Part shown: positions 44,093-51,525 of the stretch, piece by piece
Numbering within the stretch: position 1 is the stretch's first letter
How the letters are laid out: every line of letters begins with the position of its first letter
Source: a bacterium
GTDB taxonomy: Bacteria > Hydrothermota > Tepidihabitantia > SM23-42 > JAOAFX01
Length of the DNA stretch: 57,197 nucleotides
Assembly (NCBI GenBank): GCA_036382775.1
Contig: DASVHD010000035.1
Coordinates: 92,804 to 150,000 of the forward strand
Direction of reading: 5' to 3'
The notes under the pieces: model-generated
The model's database searches: none
What the model was told of the DNA's origin: nothing
What the model saw: the letters and a program-made list of their open reading frames with translations, nothing else
Program-made: the position numbers and the translations under genes

Positions 44093-44124
44093 GTAGTGGT
44101 CGAGCTAGAGTGTGGCAGGTCAGC
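44093..44124. repeat. short dispersed repeats (GTAGTGGTCGAGCT and GTGTGGCAGGTCAGC)
   Basis: GTAGTGGTCGAGCT (44093-44106) recurs at 44885-44898, where it continues into the palindrome GTCGAGC-TT-GCTCGAC (44891-44906). GTGTGGCAGGTCAGC (44110-44124) recurs at 49507-49521 at the broken start of the YaaC-like gene. Here it spans the stop codon of the HEAT gene. Confidence 0.65.
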
Positions 44125-44653
44125 CTTTATTCTTATCAATGAATTTTAAAGCCTTTAGATAAACGTTTTTTACTCCGTTATTGGTTTCCTTTGCCAATAT
44201 TTCAACAAATTTGTTAACAAGTTCTTTTTGCAACCCGAGATTGCTTTTTGCTATTTCCGTTAGAGCGAATGCCGCACTCCATCTTACGACCGTGCCTTTG
44301 TCCATTGTATTTTCTAAAAGTTTTGGTATAGCTTTTGAGACTTCTTTGGGAAATCGCTTGGCTACATTGCCGATAATTCTTGAGGCTTCCCATTTCACCC
44401 TTGGAGCCTTGTCAGTAAGACTTTCTATAACAAAATCAAGACAGTTTTCGGCAAATTCGGGATCTTGCTGGGTAACGTACTCCAATGCTTCAATACAATT
44501 ACCCTTATCCGCAGTAGAGCCGGCTTTGAAACAACCGATAAGCTCATTGACCAGGGTTTTGTCATTATTCAATGCTTGCGCCAGGAGCGTTACGATTTCC
44601 TTCGGTTTCTTGTTTGACTTGAGTATTTTTTCTATTTTACTCTCAGGCAGCAT
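44120..44653 (-). CDS. HEAT-repeat protein of the accessory island
   Basis: 177 aa from ATG 44653, which follows GAGGAGG by five bases. Five helical pairs (NCIEALEYVTQQDPEFAEN, APRVKWEASRIIGNVAKRF, TVVRWSAAFALTEIAKSN) of HEAT type. AT-richer than the HEAT gene at 41361 and not closely similar to it. The stop codon lies in a dispersed repeat. Function unknown; solenoid adaptor proteins occur in several defence systems but nothing ties this one to defence except position. Confidence 0.7.
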   Translation of the reverse strand: MLPESKIEKILKSNKKPKEIVTLLAQALNNDKTLVNELIGCFKAGSTADKGNCIEALEYVTQQDPEFAENCLDFVIESLTDKAPRVKWEASRIIGNVAKRFPKEVSKAIPKLLENTMDKGTVVRWSAAFALTEIAKSNLGLQKELVNKFVEILAKETNNGVKNVYLKALKFIDKNKG

Positions 44654-45113
44654 ATTATCCTCCTCTGCAATTATCAAATATTGATTTCCGGTTTGTATGT
44701 GCGTTCATTTTTTGCTCATTTAATTATATCGATACCCCAGTTAAATTCAAGATTCAACAATTTATGTTATGTCGCGAAGCAACGAAGTCGCTGAATCAAT
44801 CTCATACTTACCGGAACCAAACAAAACAGGACAGGCCGGTTTTGTTCCTAATATCATTTATGCTTCTGCCATGCTGCAAGAAATGTAGTGGTCGAGCTTG
44901 CTCGACAAGCGTTTGAAAACTAAAAAAAGTATCATGAGTTAGTTTTCGTTCCTGACGTAAATCTGACAGAAATCTGACGAAAAAGAATCATATACAAGAC
45001 CTGACGAAAAGCTGACATATTTCTGACACAATATTATTCTCTCCCCGACACCGTTGGAAATAACAAATCTGGTATTGTTTTTATTCGGAATTTAGTAATT
45101 AAGAACACCTTGA
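44654..45113 (-). promoter_or_regulatory. promoter of the HEAT gene and array of CTGAC repeats
   Basis: No gene in this stretch. Minus strand promoter TTGAAT (44745-44750)-N16-TATAAT (44723-44728) serves the HEAT gene. Further up, CTGAC occurs six times on the plus strand at 44952, 44963, 44974, 45001, 45012 and 45023: two groups of three with exact 11-bp spacing, as in direct-repeat binding sites of response regulators. A GTCGAGC/GCTCGAC hairpin is at 44891-44906. Confidence 0.65.
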
Positions 45114-46637
45114 TTAAATATGCACTAGTACATAATATGTAGCTCTTCCAGTGCCTTTTCTTTCTATAAAATTGAGGCTCATCAATTTTCTGAACTTTTG
45201 GTTTGCGGTTTCCCTGGTAATTTTGAACCTTTTTGTGATATCTTCACTTGCTACTCTCCCACGCTCCCAGATGAAATTCAGAATCTCTTTCTCTCTATCT
45301 GTAAGCTGAGCGTATGTTTCTTGTGGAATTCTGTATATCGGTGCCGACTTCTCCCGACCGTAGAAAGTGACAACAAAATATCCCCCATCATAATCAAAAT
45401 CAGGAGGACGAAGCCCATAATTTCTCAGTTGAGAAGGCATACCAGGAATACCATAACCCTCTCTTTCCATTAAATCCATAACAAATGCCGCGTCGGCTAT
45501 TCTTTGATTTCGTCTAACATTAGTCACATCAAAAGATTTTATACGTTCTATTGTATTGGGTCGGAGAAGATGCCCAGGGCTTTTTATTATTACCCTATCT
45601 CTAAACATTCGGAATGAGATATGGGCACCTAGTGTGTAATCCCTGTGAACCAATGCATTAACTATGGCTTCTCGAATGACTTCCTCAGGGTATTCAAAAT
45701 CTTTATTCGCCCTCTGGAAGCCCTTGATTCGAGGTACCTTGGTAACGTGTTTCTTATAAAAATTTACAGAAGCTTCTACCATGTTAAACAGTGGACCAGT
45801 GATGTTCCCACTACCATCTCCAACTATTTTTTCAAGCGATATTCCATCTTTGGGAATCCCACTAAAACACTCTACTGTAATGGTATGTTCTTTAAGAAAA
45901 ACCTCAGGGTGTTCTCCGAAAATCACAATTCCAGCTAAAGTCGGTATATTATGACCTCCCCGTTTAACTAGATATTTTACCTTCCTAAAGTAATCCCATA
46001 ATTTTATGGACGGAATTTGATATGACAACTTTTTCTTTTTTAAATAATTTTCAATTGCCTTATATGAAAAATCACTGGTAGAAGCTTCAGGCACTGGTCT
46101 TTCTTCTTCAAGCGATGGACATTCCATTTTATCTGGCATTGTCATAGTATCCTCCTTTTTTTTGCTTTTGTTTTGCATATTACTTAAATAATCTTTGTTT
46201 ATTATTCTTATTTCCTCCGCAAGATCTTCATCAAAGAAATCAACTTTTACGCCATGCTTGCGTAGATATATTACACCATGTATCTCAGGATTAGGGTCAA
46301 GAATACCAACTACTACTCTAACAATACCTTTCTCAACTATCCTTTGAGCACAGGGTATTTTAGGTGGCTTTCGTTCAGTGCACGGCTCTAAGGTCGTATA
46401 TAGTGTACCACCAAATGAATCTTCATCAGTCTGCATTTTCATCAAAATTGTGAACTCTGCATGATCGCCAGCACTGAAATGACAACGATGAGCCCTGGAA
46501 AATGTTTTTTTATTTTTGTTAACCAACACAGCCCCGACCATAGGATCTACTTTGTTAATATGCTCTGATTTTGCTAGTTTCATCTCCTCAACAGCAATTT
46601 CCATGAAATTTCTCTCTCTCCTATTAGGCCTACTCAT
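45114..46637 (-). CDS. fusion of RibD-like deaminase, divergent HATPase (RecG-associated type) and winged helix
   Basis: 507 aa from ATG 46637 (AAGGAG 11 bases upstream; GTG 46649 possible). Residues about 10-150: a cytidine-deaminase-fold zinc domain close to RibD-D (GDHAEFTIL with HAE, LEPCTERKPPKIPCAQRIV with PC...PC, then GILDPNPEIHG). Residues about 185-420: the region that in other proteins follows an AlbA_2/Schlafen domain, with EEVIREAIVNALVHRDYTLG, the N-box-like motif of HATPase_c_4. C-terminus (about 440-507): a winged helix (LTDREKEILNFIWERGRVAS, ITRETANQKFRKL). The usual AlbA_2 domain is replaced by a deaminase. A nucleotide-altering defence or regulatory role is inferred; no riboflavin genes are near. 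Confidence 0.72.
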   Translation of the reverse strand: MSRPNRRERNFMEIAVEEMKLAKSEHINKVDPMVGAVLVNKNKKTFSRAHRCHFSAGDHAEFTILMKMQTDEDSFGGTLYTTLEPCTERKPPKIPCAQRIVEKGIVRVVVGILDPNPEIHGVIYLRKHGVKVDFFDEDLAEEIRIINKDYLSNMQNKSKKKEDTMTMPDKMECPSLEEERPVPEASTSDFSYKAIENYLKKKKLSYQIPSIKLWDYFRKVKYLVKRGGHNIPTLAGIVIFGEHPEVFLKEHTITVECFSGIPKDGISLEKIVGDGSGNITGPLFNMVEASVNFYKKHVTKVPRIKGFQRANKDFEYPEEVIREAIVNALVHRDYTLGAHISFRMFRDRVIIKSPGHLLRPNTIERIKSFDVTNVRRNQRIADAAFVMDLMEREGYGIPGMPSQLRNYGLRPPDFDYDGGYFVVTFYGREKSAPIYRIPQETYAQLTDREKEILNFIWERGRVASEDITKRFKITRETANQKFRKLMSLNFIERKGTGRATYYVLVHI

Positions 46638-46937
46638 TTCTTCTCTCACTCCTTATAAATTTGCATTATTTCATAGTGGACGTATTTATATTATGCCTTT
46701 ACTATCATTCTATAAGTAATACGACACCGACGAATACAATTTCTATAGCACCACTACTATTGTCATCAACAATAATGTCAGTACGAACATAGCAAGCATT
46801 ACTGTTTCGCCTATTGTCCATTATAAAAGCTGTTGCCGAAGGTTATTTAGGGGAATTTTGATTCCCTTCTTATCAAATGTTATATACTTATGAGCTTTTT
46901 TTATCATTTCACTATTCGTTATTTGTGATAACATAGC
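46638..46937. other. AT-rich intergenic stretch, no gene recognised
   Basis: I see no convincing promoter, hairpin or coding frame here beyond the Shine-Dalgarno of the deaminase-fusion gene at 46648-46653. A hydrophobic frame near 46735-46800 is discussed under rejected items. Confidence 0.5.
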
Positions 46938-47723
46938 TTAAATTCTAAATGTAAGCGCAATATCGTCGAAAAGTGCTATTGAAGAATCAAAGTCTTCTTG
47001 GGTAGTTGTGAATGTGAGGGTATACAGATTTTCCTTGACCCTGTCTACCACAAGGATTTGGTAAAGCGCTAACTGCTCGCCCAAGTTAGTTACCCAATCG
47101 ACCCGATATTTCTTTGCGGCAAGACCCAGGAAGAGAAAATTCTCTTTGAAAACAAGTTTTGCATTAGGCATGAGTGCGAGAACATCTGCTAAGCCACTTT
47201 CGTACATTTCATCTAATTCACCTTTCCAGGTATCAATATTAGTAATTATCACATTCACATTCCTAGCAAATCCCAGTCTTTCAACAGACTTCAAATCTCT
47301 AGCAAAACCGTATTGGGTTTCTTGAGGAAATCTAGAAAACTCCCAATATTCAGGGTAGCAAAAGCCGAATTGAAACTCCTTTGACACTTCCGGTTTATAG
47401 CCTATGGGGACAATAAAATTATCCAATTTGCTGGTAATTAGCTGTTCAATCTGAGTTTCGAGTCTGCGAATCTTTTCATCAGCAGAGAACTTCTTAAATT
47501 CCCTTTCCGTAGATGTAATTCTAAAGTAGGTATCTCGAAGCAGAAGGAAAATTACAACAAATCCTGCTGCTGCCCCGCCTATACTTACACCCTTATTCTG
47601 AACCTGAGCAAACGAATCCAGAAAGTAAAAGAGAACATAGGCAGCCACTAAGCTCAGGATGAACAATACAACAACTACAAGTAAGAAGCTTCTTCTCTCT
47701 CTTGAGTGATTTATGTCAGTCAT
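46938..47723 (-). CDS. membrane protein with soluble C-terminal domain, unknown
   Basis: 261 aa. Two membrane helices (about 12-35, LLVVVVLFILSLVAAYVLFY; about 46-62, IGGAAAGFVVIFLLL) and a short coiled coil precede a cytoplasmic or periplasmic beta domain (about 105-261; EFQFGFCYPEYWEF, NVNVIITNIDTW, LYTLTFTTTQEDFDSSIALF). The ending LTFTTTQEDFDSSIALFDDI resembles PsbP/DUF1795-type domains. ATG 47723 has AAGGAG seven bases upstream. AT-rich like its neighbours. Function unknown. Confidence 0.6.
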   Translation of the reverse strand: MTDINHSRERRSFLLVVVVLFILSLVAAYVLFYFLDSFAQVQNKGVSIGGAAAGFVVIFLLLRDTYFRITSTEREFKKFSADEKIRRLETQIEQLITSKLDNFIVPIGYKPEVSKEFQFGFCYPEYWEFSRFPQETQYGFARDLKSVERLGFARNVNVIITNIDTWKGELDEMYESGLADVLALMPNAKLVFKENFLFLGLAAKKYRVDWVTNLGEQLALYQILVVDRVKENLYTLTFTTTQEDFDSSIALFDDIALTFRI

Positions 47724-47777
47724 ATTTTATCTCCTTCAAGTTAATGACGTTTAACGACTATGCTTTGTCGTGCGCTA

Positions 47778-48683
47778 TTATTTAATTTCGTCATTCCGCA
47801 ATTTATCTATTTTTTTCTTTAAAGCTAATTTAGGATTTAAATCTACAGCTTTTAAGAAATATTTAAGAACACTTTTTTTGCCATCCAAGACCAGAAATAA
47901 TTCTCCAATTTTTCTATATGATGTCGCCTTCTTATTAACTGAAACATTTTTATTTATTACCTTTTCGTATTTGTTAATTAATTTCTTAATAATAACTTCA
48001 TCTTCACAAGCTGCTTTCTCACCATATTCGCTTTCTGCTCTATTAAATAGATCATATAGATTGAGAAAATCATCCAATCTTTCTTCTTCTAGACAATAGC
48101 CTTCAAAGGAATATTTAATTCTATCATTTGATATTATTAACGAAACTGTTTTTTCTTTAGAGTTAATTTCATATGAATCTGCTCGGCTAACTTGAGGTCT
48201 AAATTTATTAATGATTGATGCATCCTTTATATTAATGATAAAAAGCTTATCACCATCTTCATGATCGCTATCCAAAGAACAGAAAACACAAAAATTCCCG
48301 TTAGAATCAATTCCATTATTTAATAAATTTGCGTGCAAGCGATAACTAAAAACGATATTCCCCTTAATATCTTTTACATAGAAGATACCCTGTAAATCTG
48401 AGGTAAATAACCAATCATTCACAATATAAATACCACTGTTTGAAATTTTGCAATCGTTCGGTCTTTGTATTTTATCATCGATTAATAATATTTTATCATT
48501 CTGTAATATTACAATTCTTCCATTACCAGAATCTCTATGTCCAATCATGTCTCCATTCAAATTGGCATCAGCCCATGCAATCATATACTGTTTGTTTTTT
48601 GAATAAGAGAATTGTCCAATAAAATTAATATTATCAATAGTAACGAAGTCACCCATAAACGACAATTTTACGTTCGGGAACAT
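47778..48683 (-). CDS. predicted beta-propeller plus helical tail, unknown
   Basis: 301 aa. Residues 1-170 show repeated short strands with Asp/Asn turns (GRIVILQNDKILLIDDKIQ, GIYIVNDWLFTSDLQGIFYV, GNFCVFCSLDSD), as in WD40-like propellers; about 215-301 is helical with one TPR-like unit (YRKIGELFLVLDGKKSVLKY, FLKAVDLNPKLA). The ATG 48683 is preceded by GAGGA at a long distance, so the start is uncertain. Upstream sequence has the palindromic words ACATG and CATGT (48719-48745). Not a family I recognise. Confidence 0.5.
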   Translation of the reverse strand: MFPNVKLSFMGDFVTIDNINFIGQFSYSKNKQYMIAWADANLNGDMIGHRDSGNGRIVILQNDKILLIDDKIQRPNDCKISNSGIYIVNDWLFTSDLQGIFYVKDIKGNIVFSYRLHANLLNNGIDSNGNFCVFCSLDSDHEDGDKLFIINIKDASIINKFRPQVSRADSYEINSKEKTVSLIISNDRIKYSFEGYCLEEERLDDFLNLYDLFNRAESEYGEKAACEDEVIIKKLINKYEKVINKNVSVNKKATSYRKIGELFLVLDGKKSVLKYFLKAVDLNPKLALKKKIDKLRNDEIK

Positions 48684-48749
48684 TTTTTATAGTATCCTCA
48701 TATTATCTAACTAATGTCACATGAAACATGACAGAAAGCATGTCGTATT

Positions 48750-49523
48750 TTAACACGGTTGGCGTACTGCTGGAAGCATGAAATTTTGGTTTGTAATTTC
48801 ACATGATATTTGGTCTATAAATTCAATGGGTGCGGCTTTAATAAATTCTGATAGTAACCAGTTTTGTTTTAGCTCAAAATGCCTAAAAAGCACGGTTGGT
48901 TGATATCTTGCCAATTCACTTAGCCTGTGCATTGAAGCAAGCATAATAGTCAAGGGATGTCTGCCGATAGCTTTTGGATGTGTATGTCTTTTTAAATACC
49001 ATAAAGTGTTGCTACCAAATATATATTGAAAATCCTTTCTAATTTTTTCGTGATATGTTGTTAATTTTATTATATTGTTTTTCCTTTCATTTCCAGAACG
49101 ATACCAGTCAAAACGTTTCTTCTTTCTTACTATGAACTTATCTTTGACACCCTCATCTTTTTCATAACCCATTGGACTAATTTTGTTTATTATATATTGG
49201 TTTGAATAATTTTCTGGTAATTCAGCACAAATCCACGCTTCATTTGACCTACATTTAGCCACAAAATGGGGATTGATTACTGGAATATATATTTCGGAAT
49301 ATCCACTTGGAAATGTAAGATAGAAACAACGATGAATAAACGGTAAATTATATAGCAAATCTTTTAGTGAATATTCATTACAGCCAGATTCGCCAAAATA
49401 ATTACACAAACTTGATAAAATTCCACTGGAACGAAATGTTATTAATTCATTTTTCAGATTCGTAACATCCTTTTTAACGCTACCCGTTGCTCCATGAAGC
49501 TCAAAAGTGTGGCAGGTCAGCAT
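48750..49523 (-). pseudogene. YaaC-like gene truncated at the 5' end
   Basis: 257 codons. LHGATGSVKKDVTNL, then ITFRSSGILSSLCNYFG, lines up with the middle of Bacillus YaaC (about residue 95 onward, AHG...GLF), and HPLTIMLASMHRLSELARYQP, WLLSEFIKAAPIEFIDQI with its conserved C-terminal half. The first ~90 residues are missing: the present start ATG lies in the dispersed repeat GCTGACCTGCCACAC, so the gene was cut at the repeat. No Shine-Dalgarno. YaaC has no known function. Confidence 0.55.
49507..49521. repeat. second copy of the GTGTGGCAGGTCAGC repeat
   Basis: Identical 15 bases to 44110-44124. It forms the first codons of the truncated YaaC-like frame. Confidence 0.7.
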
Positions 49524-49553
49524 TTCTCCGAAATTTTAACAGGTAGGCCGAAA

Positions 49554-50345
49554 TTATTTTAGATTTTGAGATTTTCCCCAACGTTCTTCAAAACTCTTCT
49601 TTAACACTGGCAAGAATTTAGTTACTAATTTTCTAGGCAAAAAGACAACAAATGATTCTTTATCTGCTAAATCTTTTATACCATGGCCCACTATAATTAA
49701 TGCATTATCCGCAATTATATATCTATCATGTAATTCATAAGGCTTGTCATATTTTCTCATCGCGATGTTCTTGAATTCTTTTCTAAACCGTTTGAGATTG
49801 ATTCCAAACTTTGTAATATTACCCTGCTCTTCAGTGCCAGGTCTACATGATAAAAACCTTATTTTTCTGTTTTTCCCGAATTTTTCAAGTACATAAAAAG
49901 TACCGTTTCCATAGAATGGATCTACAATACAAAGATTGCCTTTTAATAAATCAATAATTTTGGGGAAATTTTTGTTTGGATCTGTCCAAGAATCCTTCCC
50001 TGTAAAAAACAAAACCTCTTCCGAAGTTGATGAAGATACGATCTCTTGTCCTACTTTTTGTTTGTCTATCCAACCAGGGAACCAAAACTTCCTTTTGTTT
50101 CTACCCTTACCTAAAATCTTAATTTTTATTATATCTTCTTTAAGTAATGGCTCCATTAATGCAGTAAGACAATTAACTTTAATCTTCTTCCCAGCCCCCT
50201 CATTCAATAAGTGAGTCAGTTCTTGGGAAGATAGAATTTGGAAAAAATCTCCATCTTTTAATAATTTACAAACCCTGTATGCAAAACTTCTTTTATTAGT
50301 TAAAAACTTCTCGCATCTTTGTAAAATCGTGTTTTTGATAACCAT
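49554..50345 (-). CDS. winged-helix protein with PLD-like C-terminal domain
   Basis: 263 aa. Helical N-terminal region (about 1-85) with a winged-helix look (LSSQELTHLLNEGAGKKIKV), a linker with FWFPGWID, and a C-terminal alpha/beta domain (about 120-263; LCIVDPFYGNGTFYVLEKFG, RFLSCRPG). ELHDRYIIADNALIIVGHGI fits one phospholipase-D half-motif, HxR-x4-D followed by GxG, seen in single-motif PLD-like proteins. A nuclease or sensor is possible. It ends an operon of three small winged-helix genes, two bases after the last. Confidence 0.55.
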   Translation of the reverse strand: MVIKNTILQRCEKFLTNKRSFAYRVCKLLKDGDFFQILSSQELTHLLNEGAGKKIKVNCLTALMEPLLKEDIIKIKILGKGRNKRKFWFPGWIDKQKVGQEIVSSSTSEEVLFFTGKDSWTDPNKNFPKIIDLLKGNLCIVDPFYGNGTFYVLEKFGKNRKIRFLSCRPGTEEQGNITKFGINLKRFRKEFKNIAMRKYDKPYELHDRYIIADNALIIVGHGIKDLADKESFVVFLPRKLVTKFLPVLKKSFEERWGKSQNLK

Positions 50346-50347
50346 TA

Positions 50348-50698
50348 CTACACCTTAATATAAAGCCATTTTTTTGACGGAGACCCATTAACGTTTCTCT
50401 TTATTTTTTTTAGCAGTCCTTTGCGTACAATTTTTCTCAAGGGGAGAGTTAAGTCGGATGCTTTTAAATGGTAGTCTTTCGTTTTTAATTCGGATATAAT
50501 TTCACTTATGGTTTGCGGAGCGTTAAAAAAACCCTCATCAATAAGTGATTTAATTTTCTCTATCGTGCTTCCGTGTTTATACCATGTATTTGTTTTTGAT
50601 ATGACCTTGACAGCTTTCTTACCCTCGAGCGCAGTTATTCTTTTTTCGTGATTTTTTAGTATCTTGATGATTTTACTCATTTCTTTTTCGCTTGGCAT
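50348..50698 (-). CDS. small winged-helix-like protein
   Basis: 116 aa. Coiled N-terminus (KIIKILKNHEKRITALEG), then an SWITCH-like helical domain (STIEKIKSLIDEGFFNAPQT, ISEIISELKTKDYHL, LTLPLRKIVRKGLLKKI) ending in KKWLYIKV, a typical wing. It overlaps the previous gene by 26 bases. Resembles small archaeal-type HTH proteins; DNA or protein target unknown. Confidence 0.6.
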   Translation of the reverse strand: MPSEKEMSKIIKILKNHEKRITALEGKKAVKVISKTNTWYKHGSTIEKIKSLIDEGFFNAPQTISEIISELKTKDYHLKASDLTLPLRKIVRKGLLKKIKRNVNGSPSKKWLYIKV

Positions 50699-50927
50699 CT
50701 GTTTCCTCTTCTATATAAGGGTATTTTTGCAGAAATTTTCTATCCCCCCGTTTTCCCTGTGATAGTAAAAAATCTGCTCTCTCCAAAGCCTTGCGTGTTG
50801 CATCACCAAAATTATATCCTTTATTATGTAATTCTTCTTCTACTTCATTCAGAGTCTTGCCTTTGATAAAAAATTTGTTTTGCCACAATATTTTCAAAGC
50901 ATCCGGGGCAGTTTTTGCTATTTTCAT
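50673..50927 (-). CDS. small winged-helix-like protein
   Basis: 84 aa, helical and basic: GKTLNEVEEELHNKGYNF, ATRKALERADFLL, then a Lys/Arg-rich tail (DAKRKRNE). The helix pattern is that of a minimal winged helix. Overlaps the downstream gene by 26 bases and follows the upstream one by 9. Confidence 0.55.
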   Translation of the reverse strand: MKIAKTAPDALKILWQNKFFIKGKTLNEVEEELHNKGYNFGDATRKALERADFLLSQGKRGDRKFLQKYPYIEEETDAKRKRNE

Positions 50928-50936
50928 TTCAGGTAC

Positions 50937-51164
50937 CTAAATAAAATATTTATATTTACCAGCGCCATCCTTTTCCCTTTGTATACGCTCTCTCCTAAGT
51001 AGATAAAGTAGATTGACTCTGATGTCGGTGAGTTTTGCGGTGCAACCTAATCTGTCTTTAAGTTCTTTCTTTATTTCTTCAGCGGTTTTTGGGTTCTTTT
51101 CCAGGATTTTTAAAATTTTTTCTGCCAAACTTGTTCCTTGTTTCTTCTGTTTCTTTTTCATCAT
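50937..51164 (-). CDS. small winged-helix-like protein
   Basis: About 75 aa from ATG 51164 (an in-frame ATG at 51182 gives 81). Lys-rich N-terminus, then KILKILEKNPKTAEEIKKEL, LTDIRVNLLYLLRRERIQRE and GAGKYKYFI, a winged helix. AGGTG precedes ATG 51164. First full-size gene of the operon with the PLD-like protein. Confidence 0.6.
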   Translation of the reverse strand: MMKKKQKKQGTSLAEKILKILEKNPKTAEEIKKELKDRLGCTAKLTDIRVNLLYLLRRERIQREKDGAGKYKYFI

Positions 51165-51172
51165 CTTTGCAC

Positions 51173-51268
51173 CTACCTCCATTGCTGTTCATCCCTTATA
51201 TAACCCAGCTCACGCCTTCCCAATAATTTGAGAATAATGGCTAACTGAGATTGTTTATTATCGAACAT
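51173..51268 (-). CDS. 31-aa leader ORF of the winged-helix operon
   Basis: MFDNKQSQLAIILKLLGRRE... (31 residues) from ATG 51268, preceded by AAGGAG at a 12-base distance. Its stop TAG lies in the GGAGGTAG that serves the next gene, so translation of the two is probably coupled. It is too short to classify; helical and basic. Confidence 0.4.
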   Translation of the reverse strand: MFDNKQSQLAIILKLLGRRELGYIRDEQQWR

Positions 51269-51338
51269 GCTGATATTTCTCTCCTTAGTTCTTTTACCCT
51301 AAAAGCTACGTTAATTTTGTCCTCTACTTACTGACTTA

Positions 51339-51366
51339 AGTATAAATAATTTAGGATAATTGTCAA
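51339..51366 (-). promoter_or_regulatory. promoter of the winged-helix/PLD operon
   Basis: Minus strand TTGACA (51361-51366), 16 bases, TATACT (51339-51344). About 65 bases of leader precede the 31-aa frame. Confidence 0.7.
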
Positions 51367-51525
51367 TAACTGGATGCAGGAGTCGAGTTCGCTGGACATA
51401 TGTTCTATATAAAAAGTATAATACATATGCAAAATCACCTTTTATTCTAAACATCACCTGAAATTTTATGATTTTATAGTTAAAAACATAGAAAATACGG
51501 CAGTTCAGTTTTTTACCCAGTAATG

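Noticed and set aside
44952-45027. Plasmid-type iterons/replication origin
   Set aside because: No Rep gene, DnaA boxes or further copies; a regulator site is more economical.
46735-46800. Hydrophobic minus-strand frame (ETVMLAMFVLTLLLMTIVVVL) like a holin-like type I toxin
   Set aside because: No start codon in frame with a ribosome site, a stop right before it, and no antisense RNA promoter seen; only 24 codons.
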